From Nematostella vectensis (Eukaryota > Cnidaria > Anthozoa > Actiniaria > Edwardsiidae): DNA of 64,000 nucleotides. The notes below the pieces were generated by a model. The model was not told the origin of the DNA, made no database searches, and saw only the letters and a list, made by a program, of their open reading frames with translations. The stretch lies in contig NC_064047.1 of assembly GCF_932526225.1 (NCBI RefSeq), positions 744,001-808,000 on the forward strand, in the 5' to 3' direction. The position numbers were made by a program, and so were the translations under genes. This document shows, one piece after another, positions 1 to 9,327 of the stretch; the stretch's first letter is position 1, and every line of letters begins with the position of its first letter.

Positions 1-1
1 T

Positions 2-1287
2 CGTTCGTTATGTCAGGAGAAGGCTCTAACCAGTGCCGCAACAAAAACGCGCGAGGCAAAAGTGCGAGAGGTGCTCATTCGCTTTATAAACAGGGCGATC
101 CCCAGAAGCACGAGGGTCTGGCTGTGTGGGCGTGTTATAGTCACGCACGAAGGCAAACTGTACCGATCGGGACAGGACGGAGCGGCTATCGATAGGGCGT
201 TTACAGACGAGACAGGACATGATCCTCAATGGCTCCCTGATGATCACCCAGCCTACCAAGAGTACACCGAAGCTACACACTCGATGGGCGGCCCAATAGG
301 GTATCGGGACGTCTGGCAAGCGGCGCAGGTTCAGTCCAAAGTGTGGAATAGCAAGGAAAACTTAGGGGCGCAGCCCCATGCGCACATCGACATGCGGCGT
401 ACCTAGGATGTGAGGACAGTGTCTTCGGCGGCGCCTCGGACGCCATTGATTTGGTACGGAAATACGGCTTCCCAACGAACGTGTATCGTATCGCGAATGT
501 TGTGGGACGGCCATTGAGCGAGGTTCTTCAACTAACCGGGGTCATTCAGCTGACCGAGTGGAAGTTCTCTAAGGCCTGCCACCCCAACACTTCCGGGAGG
601 GTAGGGCAGCACTTGGAACAAAACGAGGGCTGGATCACCACGCCAGAGCTCAAGGACCTGTTAGACTCGGGTGACCTGGTCATGGCCACGGCGAGGAAGG
701 TATTGTATAGCGTCGGAAAGAAGGACTCCATCATGTTCCCCCACTCCATCGCGAGTAGCGAAGACTCGCAGTACCCTGAGGGTCGAGATCTCGCTGTCCG
801 TTTTGAAGGCAAGTGCGCTCGCCATGGCGACGGATCCTCGATCGTAGTTCGCAACCGTGAAGAAGCCGCGTATCTGACAAACCTCCTTGCGGGCACCGAC
901 CACTTACTTAACTTCGAGCATGCCGACGGGGCTCATCTGATCCAATACAAAGACGGTGTCCGACGCTCACAATGGTACCATATCAGGGCCTTCGTCTTGG
1001 CGTACACAAACATAGCGTTGCGACGCATGTTGAGGCGGATTCCTCGCGAAGACGTCCTCCGGGTGTGCACAGATGCCATATACGCAAAGGCGGTGCCCAG
1101 TGGTGTAAAGCTTGTGGAGCGAAATCCGAGGTATGGAGAGTGGCGCCACAAGAAGCCTGGGTACGAGTGGCGACCCGAAGCGGCTTGGGGTCCGAAGAAG
1201 TCGGGGAGCTTGGCCAAGGAGCCAAGCACTGCGCCGAGTCTGCCGTGCGATCTAGTGGCCGCAACCTCTGCAAAGATGTATCTATGA
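2..1287 (+). pseudogene. Family-B DNA polymerase fragment, frameshifted
   Basis: This is the C-terminal part of a viral/transposon-type family-B DNA polymerase. The first piece (2 to 406, open from the window edge) ends at 'HIDMRRT', which fits the D-x4-Y pattern of polymerase motif A. The frame then shifts by one base at about 395-402 and continues in another frame to the stop at 1287. The second piece contains 'FVLAYTNIALRRML' (motif B-like helix) and 'CTDAIYA', the position of the motif C aspartates. It runs towards the helicase with only a frame change between them, so I infer that polymerase and helicase were once one long protein. The N-terminal exonuclease region is outside the window. 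The family is fairly sure; the exact motif assignment is less so. Confidence 0.7.
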
Positions 1288-1291
1288 CCGA

Positions 1292-2248
1292 GTGGGCGGT
1301 GCACATGTGCTCACACCCGAGAACGACCTCGCCCACGACCATCGCAACAACCCGCGCCTCGCGGTGAAGGCTCAAACCTACCACCACTACCTCTGCATAC
1401 CAGCGGAGAAGCCGATAGAGGAGTTGAGGCCTTCCGAGCTGGGGCACAAACTCGACCGTCTCGCAGAAGTAATCATCATTGACCAGTGCTGTAAGGTACA
1501 GACTAAAGTGCTACGCGCCATCCTAGAGTATCTCGCCACGCGGCCGTGTCAGGTAGTGTGTTGTGGCGACTATGGGCAGGTCCCGCCCTGGGGAGATAAA
1601 GAGGGGCCTCACGATATGCTCGAGGAGTGGGCACAAGGAAACATCCGCTGGTTCGAGTCCGACTACCTTTGCCTGTGTGAAGACTGCGGAAAGCCTTACA
1701 GTACATGCGACGGCCTGCCCTCCTCCAGGCTCCACGACATAAAGGACCGGATCTGGTGTCGGCCAGATTCCCAACAGCTTGAGGTGTTTCGAGAGGAGTG
1801 GGATGGGATAGCGTTCGAAGCGGCGATCGAGCAGGCCCACCCAAGCGATATGTGGGTGTGCTCGACCAACAAGATGGGGGCTCTTGTTCAGCAGCGATTG
1901 ATAGAGCACCACAGGAAAAACCACCCCCGATTGCCAGCAACCATCCGCTTTGACCCCGATCCTAGCGTCGCGCATCGTTATCGCAAGCAAGGGCGGCCAG
2001 TGCACGTGCCAGGCAAAAGGGGTGAGAAGGTCGACGCATACAAAGGCACGGTAGTCGAGGTTCCTCTCGACGCGGTCCTTAACGGGCTTCCCCTCGAGTG
2101 GAAATACGCGGGCTGGGGAACCGTCCACCGGGTGCAGGGCAAGACTATCCAGACTCCAAGACGTCTGTTTATCATAGACCACAGCTTAGAGGGCTGGATC
2201 ACGAATGCTGTATACACCGGCATCTCCCGCGTGCGGCTAGCGAGCTAG
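1292..2248 (+). pseudogene. SF1 helicase domain of the polymerase-helicase protein, P-loop not seen
   Basis: This is a superfamily-1 helicase that would unwind DNA for the element's polymerase. Visible motifs in order are a Walker B-like 'VIIIDQC' (Q where DE is usual), motif III 'CCGDYGQVPP', and C-terminal 'GTVHRVQGKTI' and 'YTGISRVR' (motifs V and VI). A cysteine cluster 'CLCEDCGKPYSTC' lies between the two halves. No GxxxxGK[ST] P-loop is visible upstream; the polymerase frame ends at 1287 where that motif would be expected. It converges with, and overlaps by a few bases, the minus-strand gene ending at 2237. A damaged Walker B and absent P-loop suggest an inactive enzyme. Confidence 0.7.
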
Positions 2249-2719
2249 CGGAGTTGCTTTCCGGGACTGGTGTGTGTGCCGAAGGCGTGCCAGCGCTTCG
2301 CGCGGCATCTTCGGCATGATAGCCCTCGCGTCCCTGCGACTCGCTAGCGAATCAACGTGTTGCACAGCTTTTTTCTTCGCTCTGTTAAGCCGGTTCCACT
2401 TTGCCAAGCGCCTTCCAGCTTCGACCCGTCCAGGGTGTTTAGGTCGGGTCGCGGGTGTTTCGGGGCTCGTGATCCTCTCCACTAACGGCAAAGGCGTACG
2501 TGCAGGTTCATGAGCAGCTTGTTTGTCAGGTTCCGCTAACCCGTAGGGTCGCTGGGTACTAGTACTTCCTTGAGGTTCCTCGATTTGTGGTGCAGCTATT
2601 TGGTTGCTGAGGAAGTGGCAAGCTTTCAAATGGACGTCTACTCTGGGATGGCAGACTCGCCAGTGTGAGTTTGCGGGCAAACCACTGGTGAGTCCGCGAC
2701 TGCTACCTCGTGTTGACAA
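2237..2719 (-). pseudogene. Basic tail protein of the virus-like element, function unknown
   Basis: This is a 160-residue frame with no recognised enzyme motif. The C-terminal third is lysine/arginine-rich around 'GRVEAGRRLAKWNRLNRAKK', which looks like a nucleic-acid-binding or nuclear-localisation segment. The first 30 or so residues overlap the end of the gene at 2638-3208 in a different frame. I infer that the two frames may be halves of one protein separated by a frameshift near 2,700. It could also be an independent small gene. Confidence 0.45.
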
Positions 2720-3208
2720 CGCGTGTCAGCGCCGTTGGTGTTCACATGACGTGCTACGTGTAACGCCACGACGGCTACTGCCATCAAACGACCGCAGCGT
2801 AGAGACAGGCTTCCGCACAATGTGCGGAGCTCGCTGTTGATGTAGTCGGACACGAGGTCATTGTGAAGATCGACCACACTGTCTATCGGCAGCGTCATGC
2901 CTACTAGCTTGGTCGTAAGCTTCAGGAAGCTGTCTGCCAGGGCGTCTGTAGTCCGGCTGGCTAGAGCGGTCTCGTATCGCTCCTCGTACTTCCTCACCTC
3001 CTCGGCTCTTATGCGTTTGACGTAGTCGTGAGTCAGGGCCTTGCCTACCATCTCTCTCGACTTTCCAGAGGCTACGAGAATCGCGAGTTTCTCCCTCGCG
3101 TCTGCTATCTCAGTTTGCTCACCTCCGGTAGCCGGCTGCGTCGAGCAGTTCAGTGACTCCAGTGGCGCCCCCCTCAAGACGACTCTGAAAGTATTCGTCG
3201 CTCATCAT
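2638..3208 (-). pseudogene. Conserved-looking helical protein downstream of the packaging ATPase, frameshifted
   Basis: The likely start is one of two adjacent ATGs at 3208 and 3205 ('MMSDEYFQSRLEGG'), 42 bases after the ATPase stop, which suggests co-transcription. That frame closes after about 29 residues. The body continues in the adjacent frame from about 3,120 with a charged helical segment ('DYVKRIRAEEVRKYEERYE') and a more hydrophobic one ('CGRLMAVAVVALHVARHV'). Coding character is clear from composition and from its place in the gene block, but I can assign no function. Confidence 0.55.
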
Positions 3209-3250
3209 GGTACACGTGTGTTCCGCCTTGAGGGCGGTGGTTTACTGCGC

Positions 3251-3832
3251 TTACCGTTCAACTAGGGCGATGGTATAAGGGTGGCGCAAGCAAAACTCTA
3301 ACTTCGAGAACTTTTTCGTCTTGAGGGCCTTCATGTACTCTTTCATCTTCTCTTCTGAGAGCTCTGCGCCGTAGTCATGCAGGATAACATTTATGTCCGC
3401 CTTGCTCGGCGTATAGAAGACCACCAAGGCCGCGATGTTCTCACCGAACGGCTTCGTGATGCTGGTGAGCTGCTGCGTGATCACCCACACGCTAATACCC
3501 ACGTGACGCGCGCTGAACGCCAAGTTGACGAGCTGGTCAGAGCGCCTCTTTACGTCTTTCGAGGCCGCACAGTCGTCGAGTATGATTAGCGTATTAGTGC
3601 CTTCGAAGACGGCGGATGCAAACCTCAGCAGTGTGGCGATCTGACCCGCCTCAGGTGTGACGACAAACAGACGTTTGTCGCCCTTGCCGAAGCCGTCGTA
3701 TGTTTTGTTGTAGACAAAGGTAGGGCACACGAGTACGATGTAGTCGAACTTGCCCCGGAAAGGGCCGCGCAGCCGGTCCACTATGAATCGGGTCACGTTG
3801 AGAGCGTTAAATGGGATGTTTTCCGGGTCCAT
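3251..3832 (-). pseudogene. A32/FtsK-HerA-like DNA-packaging ATPase lacking its P-loop
   Basis: In related viruses this enzyme powers genome packaging into the capsid. The start is chosen at the ATG opening 'MDPENIPFNAL'. Walker B is clear ('TLIILDDCAASKDV'), followed by the sensor-type 'ITQQLTSI' and a C-terminal 'LEFCLRHPYT'. The Walker A motif GxxxxGK[ST], expected directly after the first dozen residues, is absent: the sequence passes from 'NAL' to 'FIVDRL' with only 'NVTR' between. The frame is otherwise intact for 193 residues, so an in-frame deletion removed the nucleotide-binding loop. It sits between a capsid-like fragment and the gene at 3208. Confidence 0.8.
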
Positions 3833-3864
3833 ACCGCGCTGCCGCTGACACTTCGTGTCTGTGT

Positions 3865-4098
3865 TCAGTATTGTATGGACACTAGCTGTCCGTTCATAAG
3901 GTTCATTTGGGCGTCGGCCACCACAAACACGTGACAGTTGACGGTACCCTGGCCGCTTGCCGTGCTTTTTATCTCGAGATGCACACCGTCGCGGGTGTTG
4001 ACCAATCGGAAACCGCCCCCATGGATAGCATCGTCGTCCGTCGTGCGAAAGTAGATCCACAGAGCAAACTTGTTGTCGCCATAGAACGACTCGGGGCT
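3865..4098 (-). pseudogene. C-terminal fragment of a capsid-like structural protein
   Basis: About 75 residues with beta-rich composition ('FALWIYFRTTDD', 'CHVFVVADAQMNLMNGQ') end in a stop 32 bases before the ATPase ATG. Upstream of about 4,098 the frame stays open only because it reads antisense to the plus-strand membrane-protein gene, so the N-terminal part of this gene appears to be missing. Placement next to the packaging ATPase and the beta-rich tail suggest the end of a major capsid-type protein. That is inference; no fold can be proven here. Confidence 0.4.
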
Positions 4099-4513
4099 GA
4101 CACTAGGCTCTCCGCTGTGCCAAGAGGCCCGTGAGCGCAACGAGGAAAGGCTATCCGAGATCGACGAACTAGAACGCGAAAACCGAGAGCTCGAGAACCG
4201 AAAGCCGCTCAGAGAGCGCATCAAAGCTATCTTCAAAAAATACGGCTTAACCGTCACCGCTATCGGGTTGGCCGTAGCGACGACGATCGCGGCCATTGTA
4301 ACTTCGCTCGGCAAGTCGCTCTCCTCCGAGACCAGAGGGGTCGGTAACGGGCTTTAGGCTATCGGTAAAAAGCTAGTAGGCAGCATCGCGAACTTCGTGT
4401 TTAAGGCTGCAGGAGAAGCGGTGAAATTCCTTGGCGAGAATGCGTGGCTGCTCATTCTAGCCGTAGCCGCGTTCCTGGTTCGTCGAATGCAAAGCAATCA
4501 TCGGAACAAGTAA
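4085..4513 (+). pseudogene. Coiled-coil membrane protein of the element, internal stop
   Basis: Reading plus frame 2 from about 4,085, a charged coiled-coil stretch ('EIDELERENRELENR') is followed by a basic segment and a hydrophobic segment ('LTVTAIGLAVATTIAAIV'). An in-frame TAG lies at 4355-4357. After it the same frame continues through a glycine-rich stretch and a second hydrophobic segment ('AWLLILAVAAFLV') to TAA at 4511-4513. The continuity across the TAG shows a point-mutated gene. No ATG is visible in the open part. Its end overlaps the end of the minus-strand gene at 4498 by 16 bases. The role is unknown; a virion membrane or spike-anchor protein is possible. Confidence 0.6.
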
Positions 4514-5984
4514 TACGCCGCGGCCACCGCGAGTGCCGACAACCCCGCCTTGAAGGCGGTGTGGTCACTCTTTCCGCCCAGTCCGGGCGATGTCATGATG
4601 CGCATACGTGAAGAGGGGGCAGGCGCCGCGCCCTCTGCGTGCACTTTCGCGAAAGCCTTGCTTCGCACCTCGCGGTCGATCCTCGGATCAGTCACGTGTT
4701 GCACCCTAGGATGCCCACCGGCCATGTTATGAGCACCGACTGGCTTTGTCTCGGTGTTGATCGCGTTTGCGCCGAGCGTCATGGAGTCTGTGGCTTTCTG
4801 CAGTTTATTGTTGTAGCCCACGACGCTTTGCGTGTTTATCACCAGATCGCTCGGCATCAGCCACACTCCTGGTGCGACCGCAAGACTCAGTCTCACCTTG
4901 GCCTCCTGCACGGCTAACTGGTACCTTTGCACGCTTTGAGCGATGTCGTTTTCTATGATCGCGTCTTCAAGCAGCTTCGTAAACTCCGCCTGCGCCTCCA
5001 TGGCTGGCCCACCGGCCCCCGCAATAGAGGAACGGACGTTTACCTGCGAGCCAAGCACTGTGTAGACGAACGCCTCGACCGAGCGATCGAGTCTTCCTAG
5101 CCCTGCTTTTGTCAGCCCCTCACCTTTGGGAGGCGCAAACCAGCTATATTGCACACCCCCGTGGTCGTCGTTGCGTATGAAACCCACCTGCTTCCCACTA
5201 ACGTACGTCCCACCTTCGTCGCTAAACAGATTGAGGTGGCTCGGGTACTCGTCCGCCGCCGTGTCGTAGCCACGGATCACGTGCACGTTGCGATACCCCT
5301 CCCCCGGGTAGTACACAAACACATCGCCTAGCCTGTGGTTCCGCCCGCCTTTCCATCGGAAGTCCGGCTTACACGCGGCAAACCGAACTCCATACATAGA
5401 CGCTCGAAAGCGGCTTTCTTGTAGGGGTTACCTTTTTGCGTGAACGGGCTGTCGCCAGGCAGGGGGTCGCCGAGCTCGTAGAGTATCCTCCGCGTGGTAA
5501 AGTAGACGTGAAACCTTAGAAATCCCTTGATGACAGAGGGGAGCGTGGCGAAAGCGGGGTCGGTTAGGGACACACCACATCCGGCGGTTGCGCACCAGAC
5601 CGCAAAGTTGAGTTGCTGTGGCCAGTACCCATAGGAAGGCTCCGATAGCCACCGGCGAGACTCCTTGGCGGACTTGTGCGTGACTACTGTCTCTTTGAAT
5701 ATGTCTCGGACCCTAGTCGTGAATGAATTGTCCTCAGCCACGTGTATCTCTAGCTGGGTGAGTAGTGGGGTGATGCCTGAGGCCGTGCTCTCCACGGGGG
5801 TCGCGGGCACGGCGTAGAGCAGCTTTTGCCCGAGGGTCAGAGACCTAGGGAAACCGGGTTTTGCGTGTTTGACTTGTTCGGCTATAGCGTGTTTGATATG
5901 TTCGGCTATAGAGGCTCCCGCCGCAGTTGCCGCCTCTTTCGTCTCTTCCGCCCCCCTTCGGGGAATCGCCTCCTCGTTCAACAT
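4498..5984 (-). pseudogene. Large structural-type protein of the element, frameshifted
   Basis: Two overlapping frames form one gene of roughly 490 residues. The first (5984 to about 5,390) starts 'MLNEEAIPRRG' and contains 'FLRFHVYFTTRRIL' and 'ERLCMEFG'. The second (about 5,390 to 4498) continues 'DFRWKGGRNHRLGDVFVYY', 'GLGRLDRSVEAFVY' and 'QRYQLAVQEAKVRLSLAV', and ends in a hydrophobic segment 'AGLSALAVAAAYYLF'. The switch falls where the first frame loses sense and the second gains it, so a single frameshift is likely. Length and position suggest a virion protein; I recognise no enzyme motif. The terminal hydrophobic stretch suggests membrane anchoring or a peptide tail. Confidence 0.6.
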
Positions 5985-6035
5985 CCGCCAGCCCTCTCAA
6001 TCCATGCTCAGTCCTATTAAACACGAAGGCGGGCT

Positions 6036-6725
6036 ATGTTCAACACAATGGTGGTCCTACATATTGTGCTCATCAAAGGCGAACAGACGCTCTACTTCGA
6101 GCGGCCGATAAGGCGCCCACGCTTCGTGGCGCTCCGGCACTGCTCACTGTTTAACAGCTGGTATAATATCGAGCGGAAGCATCAGATAACGACTATAGCC
6201 GCCCTCCCGCCCATCGCTACTCTGCCAGCCGGGCACCACACGGCCGAGTCCATCGTGGAAACGATCAACCTCGCTGAAAGCAAGATTCTAACCGCGAAGC
6301 TGGATCCCCTCACCGGGAAGATCGCGCTTATGTCCAGTGGCGTTGCGTTCCTGAATGCCGAGCTTTGCGCACTGTTTGGCCTAGAGGCTAAAGACAATCA
6401 GTTGGGGGAGTGGGGCCTCGCACTGCCCTTGGTGGGACCCCCACTTAAGGTGGCTTTGCCGAAAATAGAGGCCCTCTACATCTGCTGCGATATCGTAGAT
6501 CGCACGCAATGCCTCTCCTTAGGCGGGCCTTCAAGCGTTCTCGCTTGCCTAGAAACCTGCGGGAGACCGCACGAGAAAGTCGTCTATGGACCCGACATCC
6601 CCGTTTGCGTCGCAGCAACTTCCTCTGAGTTCGTCTCGAGTATCCAAATATGGATAAGGGATAACTACGGTAGACGGGTGGACTTTAAGGGCAAGCCCGT
6701 TCGCCTTGTATTAGAGCTAACCTAG
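6036..6725 (+). CDS. Capsid/penton-like structural protein of the element, intact frame
   Basis: This 229-residue frame starts at ATG 6036 ('MFNTMVVLHIV') and is the only long gene of the element without a visible break. It has a beta-rich, low-cysteine composition and ends with 'SIQIWIRDNYGRRVDFKGK', an alternating pattern like a jelly-roll edge. It diverges from the minus-strand structural gene ending its 5' side at 5984, leaving about 50 bp for a shared divergent promoter. Seventeen bases separate its stop from the next gene, suggesting one transcript. I infer a minor-capsid or penton-like role from context and composition only. Confidence 0.55.
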   Translation: MFNTMVVLHIVLIKGEQTLYFERPIRRPRFVALRHCSLFNSWYNIERKHQITTIAALPPIATLPAGHHTAESIVETINLAESKILTAKLDPLTGKIALMSSGVAFLNAELCALFGLEAKDNQLGEWGLALPLVGPPLKVALPKIEALYICCDIVDRTQCLSLGGPSSVLACLETCGRPHEKVVYGPDIPVCVAATSSEFVSSIQIWIRDNYGRRVDFKGKPVRLVLELT

Positions 6726-6741
6726 CTCCGACGTAACAAAC

Positions 6742-7384
6742 ATGGCAAACAGCGACGTTAGCAGTGGTGCCATATACCCCTCGCTTCCCAGTGTTTGCCC
6801 GCAAACGCACATGACGCAGGGCGTCGGCGCGACGTGCAAAGCTTCCGACTCCAGAAAATATGTGACACTCAGGCGGTTCTAGACAACGAGATAACGCATC
6901 ATCGACAGATGCGGAAAAAGTATAAGCGCGCCTTTGCCGTTACCCATGCTGTGTCTGTGGCATCCGGCATCGCTGCAGGGGTGCTTTCCAGCGCCGGGGT
7001 AGGGGTCTCTTTGAGTGGGATAGGGGTTCTGATCGGCGGTTCGCTGGCAGGGGTCGCTGGGCTGGTCGTTGTCGTGGGCGCAGGGGTAGTCTCTAGGGGT
7101 CTTACGGGCAAGGTGGCTAAACACGAAGACACGATGGTTTTAGCGGAGAGTAAGAAAAACTCGATCAGCGAGATTCTCTAAGGCTCTACAAAACACATCT
7201 CAGACGAAGAGTTTCAGTTAATACTTCGGGAACAGGAGAAATACTACGCGCTCAAGGCCGCAATCAGAGCTCGACACGGTCTCGCATCGCGTGAGAAAAA
7301 AAAGCAAGAAAGGGCCCTCCCTGTAGACACGCGGAAAGATGAAAAAGAGACTGCGAGAAATATTTTCACTCGTAACAAATTTTG
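6742..7384 (+). pseudogene. Two-membrane-segment protein of the element, frameshift and internal stop
   Basis: The ATG at 6742 opens 'MANSDVSSGAIYPSLPSVC', then the useful frame moves to the neighbouring one near 6,800-6,840 ('FRLQKICDTQAVLDNEI'). Two glycine-rich hydrophobic segments follow ('VSVASGIAAGVLSSAGVG' and 'LAGVAGLVVVVGAGVV'). An in-frame TAA at 7179-7181 interrupts the gene; the same frame then stays open for a charged helical tail ('EEFQLILREQEKYYALK') to a stop at 7382-7384. The function is unknown; the hydrophobic hairpin suggests a virion membrane or membrane-lytic protein. Confidence 0.6.
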
Positions 7385-7431
7385 AAAGAAAACGAAACAC
7401 AACTCACTCATATAACATAGGCGTCCTTTTC

Positions 7432-7437
7432 TTTATT
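7432..7437 (-). promoter_or_regulatory. Poly(A) signal AATAAA for the cysteine-rich secreted gene
   Basis: A canonical AATAAA on the minus strand lies 55 bases past the stop of the gene at 7492-9327. It sits within 50 bases of the last reading frame of the virus-like element, marking the junction between host gene and element. Confidence 0.6.
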
Positions 7438-7491
7438 TAACAATAGCGCATGATATGACTATTAACTATGACGCCACAGAGAATCAATGGC

Positions 7492-8109
7492 TTAATTTTC
7501 AATGACCTCCGTACTGGAACAAATATTACAACGCCAGCCACACCATCCAGGACTACGTCGCTGCCGTTTCTTGTTACCACACATCTGTTCCTTCCTAAAG
7601 TGAACCTCGACGCCGACACGGCAATCCCGATCTTTGTCCAGGCCCTTTTCCTTCATCAAACGATGCGCCTTTGACAACAAAGCATCTCCAAGTGCTCCTT
7701 TAAGACACAAAAAATTGAGTCAATGATACCAACCCTGAATGAACACAACAACATTTTTGTGTGGGGAACTGGTGGGGGGATGAAATGCTCCACTGACAGA
7801 AAAACATAGGATTACCAAATTGTTCTGCAGAATATTTAACATGTGTAAACCCAGGTCTTGTCAGCTTGGTTTTTGTCAAAGATGGTATAACAAACGTTCT
7901 CTCTACAGCTCTACAGCTTTATATAAAATGGAGATTACAATACCAAGATTGTGAGATGAATGGTTTTGAATGCAAGCCCACCCCCTCCCCACTAAGCATG
8001 GGAGACCAAACTGAACCTCTCGGCTGTACTTTTCCTGGATCTTGACTGCAAAGACAACATTTCAGTTGGCCAGACACTGTTGGTCTACAGTACTGGGGAC
8101 ACATGCCCC

Positions 8110-8140
<31 letters not shown>

Positions 8141-9327
8141 ATTTTCAAAAATTATAAGGAAATAACCAGTAGAGGTGTGGCTGTGCCCCCCGATATTTTC
8201 TTAATGTTTCTGTTTTGTGCCCCTCCCTCCCCCCCCCCAAAAAAAAAAAAAATATTTCGAGGCCTGCTACGTCACTTGGATAGGGCATATAATATTTTTT
8301 TATATAATATGAGCCTGCTAATTAACATTTTTGCGTTTATACCTTATTTCTAGATTTTGTAGACTAATGGGGCTTAGGGTGAATAAGAGATCAAAGGAAT
8401 ATTAATCGATTGACCATATTATTTCGGCGTAGAGTCTTTAGGATTTACTCTCTATTAACTTAGACACCACTATTTTCTGGCTTTAAAACAAGTCAAAAAT
8501 TGGTCTTTCCACAATCTTTAATTCTCACCTTTCAGCAAGCTGTCCAGACAGACTGTCAAAAAGGTCACCCCCCCGTTCTAAATCCTAGATACGCCACTGG
8601 AACTTTGTATTCAAAAAAAGAAAAGAAAATAGAGAAGAATAAAGTAGTCTTCCATGATTTGTAATCTCACCTTTTAATAACATGTCCATTTCCCTCTCCA
8701 CTTCCATCACCCGGCCACACGTCACGTCCTTGTAGTAAAGGTACTGCTTCTGGTAATTTGGCTTCTTCTGTCCTGGTCTTTTCACAACTTGAGTGGTGAC
8801 CTCTTTCTTGTATCCATTGCCTTCCAGATCTGCCTGTTTCAGAAGACTTTTCATCTCGTCATCGGTCTTGGAGAAGTCCTTGTTGAACACTCGCAAGTTC
8901 ACTTTATCCTGTACTGTCGCTTCTGTAAGCAAACAACATTAAAATATGTTAGAAAAAGGGCAAATCACCGTAGCCTGCTTGCAGGCGTTTACTCGATGTT
9001 TTTTCGCTATGTTTACCCGGGTTTTTTTTTCGCTATGTTTATTTATGTAAGCTTCAAGTTTGAATTATGTTTTCTTTTTACCGACGCGGAAGACCCCTAA
9101 TTTTTTTAGCGTATTTTTTTACATTATAGGATCATTGTATGAATTATCGAAGCTTGCACCAATCGTAAGAGTGTACATTTGAAAATATATGTAAGATCGA
9201 AGTCACCCTGGCCCTGCTCTGAAGAGATTTGTGGAGGGATTATCGAGAAAAATTGGTCGATCTAATTCTCACCTGTTACTGCGACCCAGGCCACCACCGC
9301 CATGACGAAGCTTAGCTTGAGATGCAT
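7492..9327 (-). CDS. Secreted cysteine-rich protein, 170 aa, three exons
   Basis: Exons are 9327-9273, 8922-8671 and 7697-7492; both introns are phase 1 with GT/AG borders, and the joined frame is 513 nt. Exon 1 is a signal peptide ('MHLKLSFVMAVVAWVAVTG'). The mature part is strongly charged ('VFNKDFSKTDDEMKSLLKQ') and ends in a cysteine-rich basic region: six cysteines, including 'GWCGWRCNIC', after a possible dibasic site 'KKRQRR'. I recognise no family. The layout (signal exon, acidic/basic spacer, C-terminal disulfide core) resembles secreted peptides or small matrix proteins. A second, orphan signal exon of the same type faces it at 10,123. Confidence 0.7.
8107..8275. repeat. Poly-C/CA tract with copy of dispersed repeat family 2
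   Basis: A run of C and CA dinucleotides is followed by 'ataaccagtagaggtgtgg' and ends 'gcctgctacg'. Related pieces occur at about 50,425-50,555 and 54,110-54,190, and their ends recur at about 25,540-25,600 and 56,757-56,870. It lies in intron 2 of the cysteine-rich gene. Confidence 0.5.

Larger units (their letters stand above)
1..7400. mobile_element. Endogenous DNA-virus-like (Maverick/Polinton-like) element, decayed
   Basis: This block is visibly richer in G+C than the AT-rich DNA after about 7,390 and is packed with intronless reading frames. Plus-strand genes are the polymerase-helicase, a short membrane protein, a structural-type protein and a two-membrane-segment protein. Minus-strand genes are a large structural-type protein, a capsid-like fragment, the packaging ATPase and two uncharacterised proteins. 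Polymerase B plus an A32/FtsK-like ATPase plus structural-type genes is the signature of integrated Maverick/Polinton-like viruses. No integrase, protease or terminal repeat is visible; the left end is outside the window. At least five frames are broken, so I infer an old inactive copy. The exact virus group is uncertain. Confidence 0.8.
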
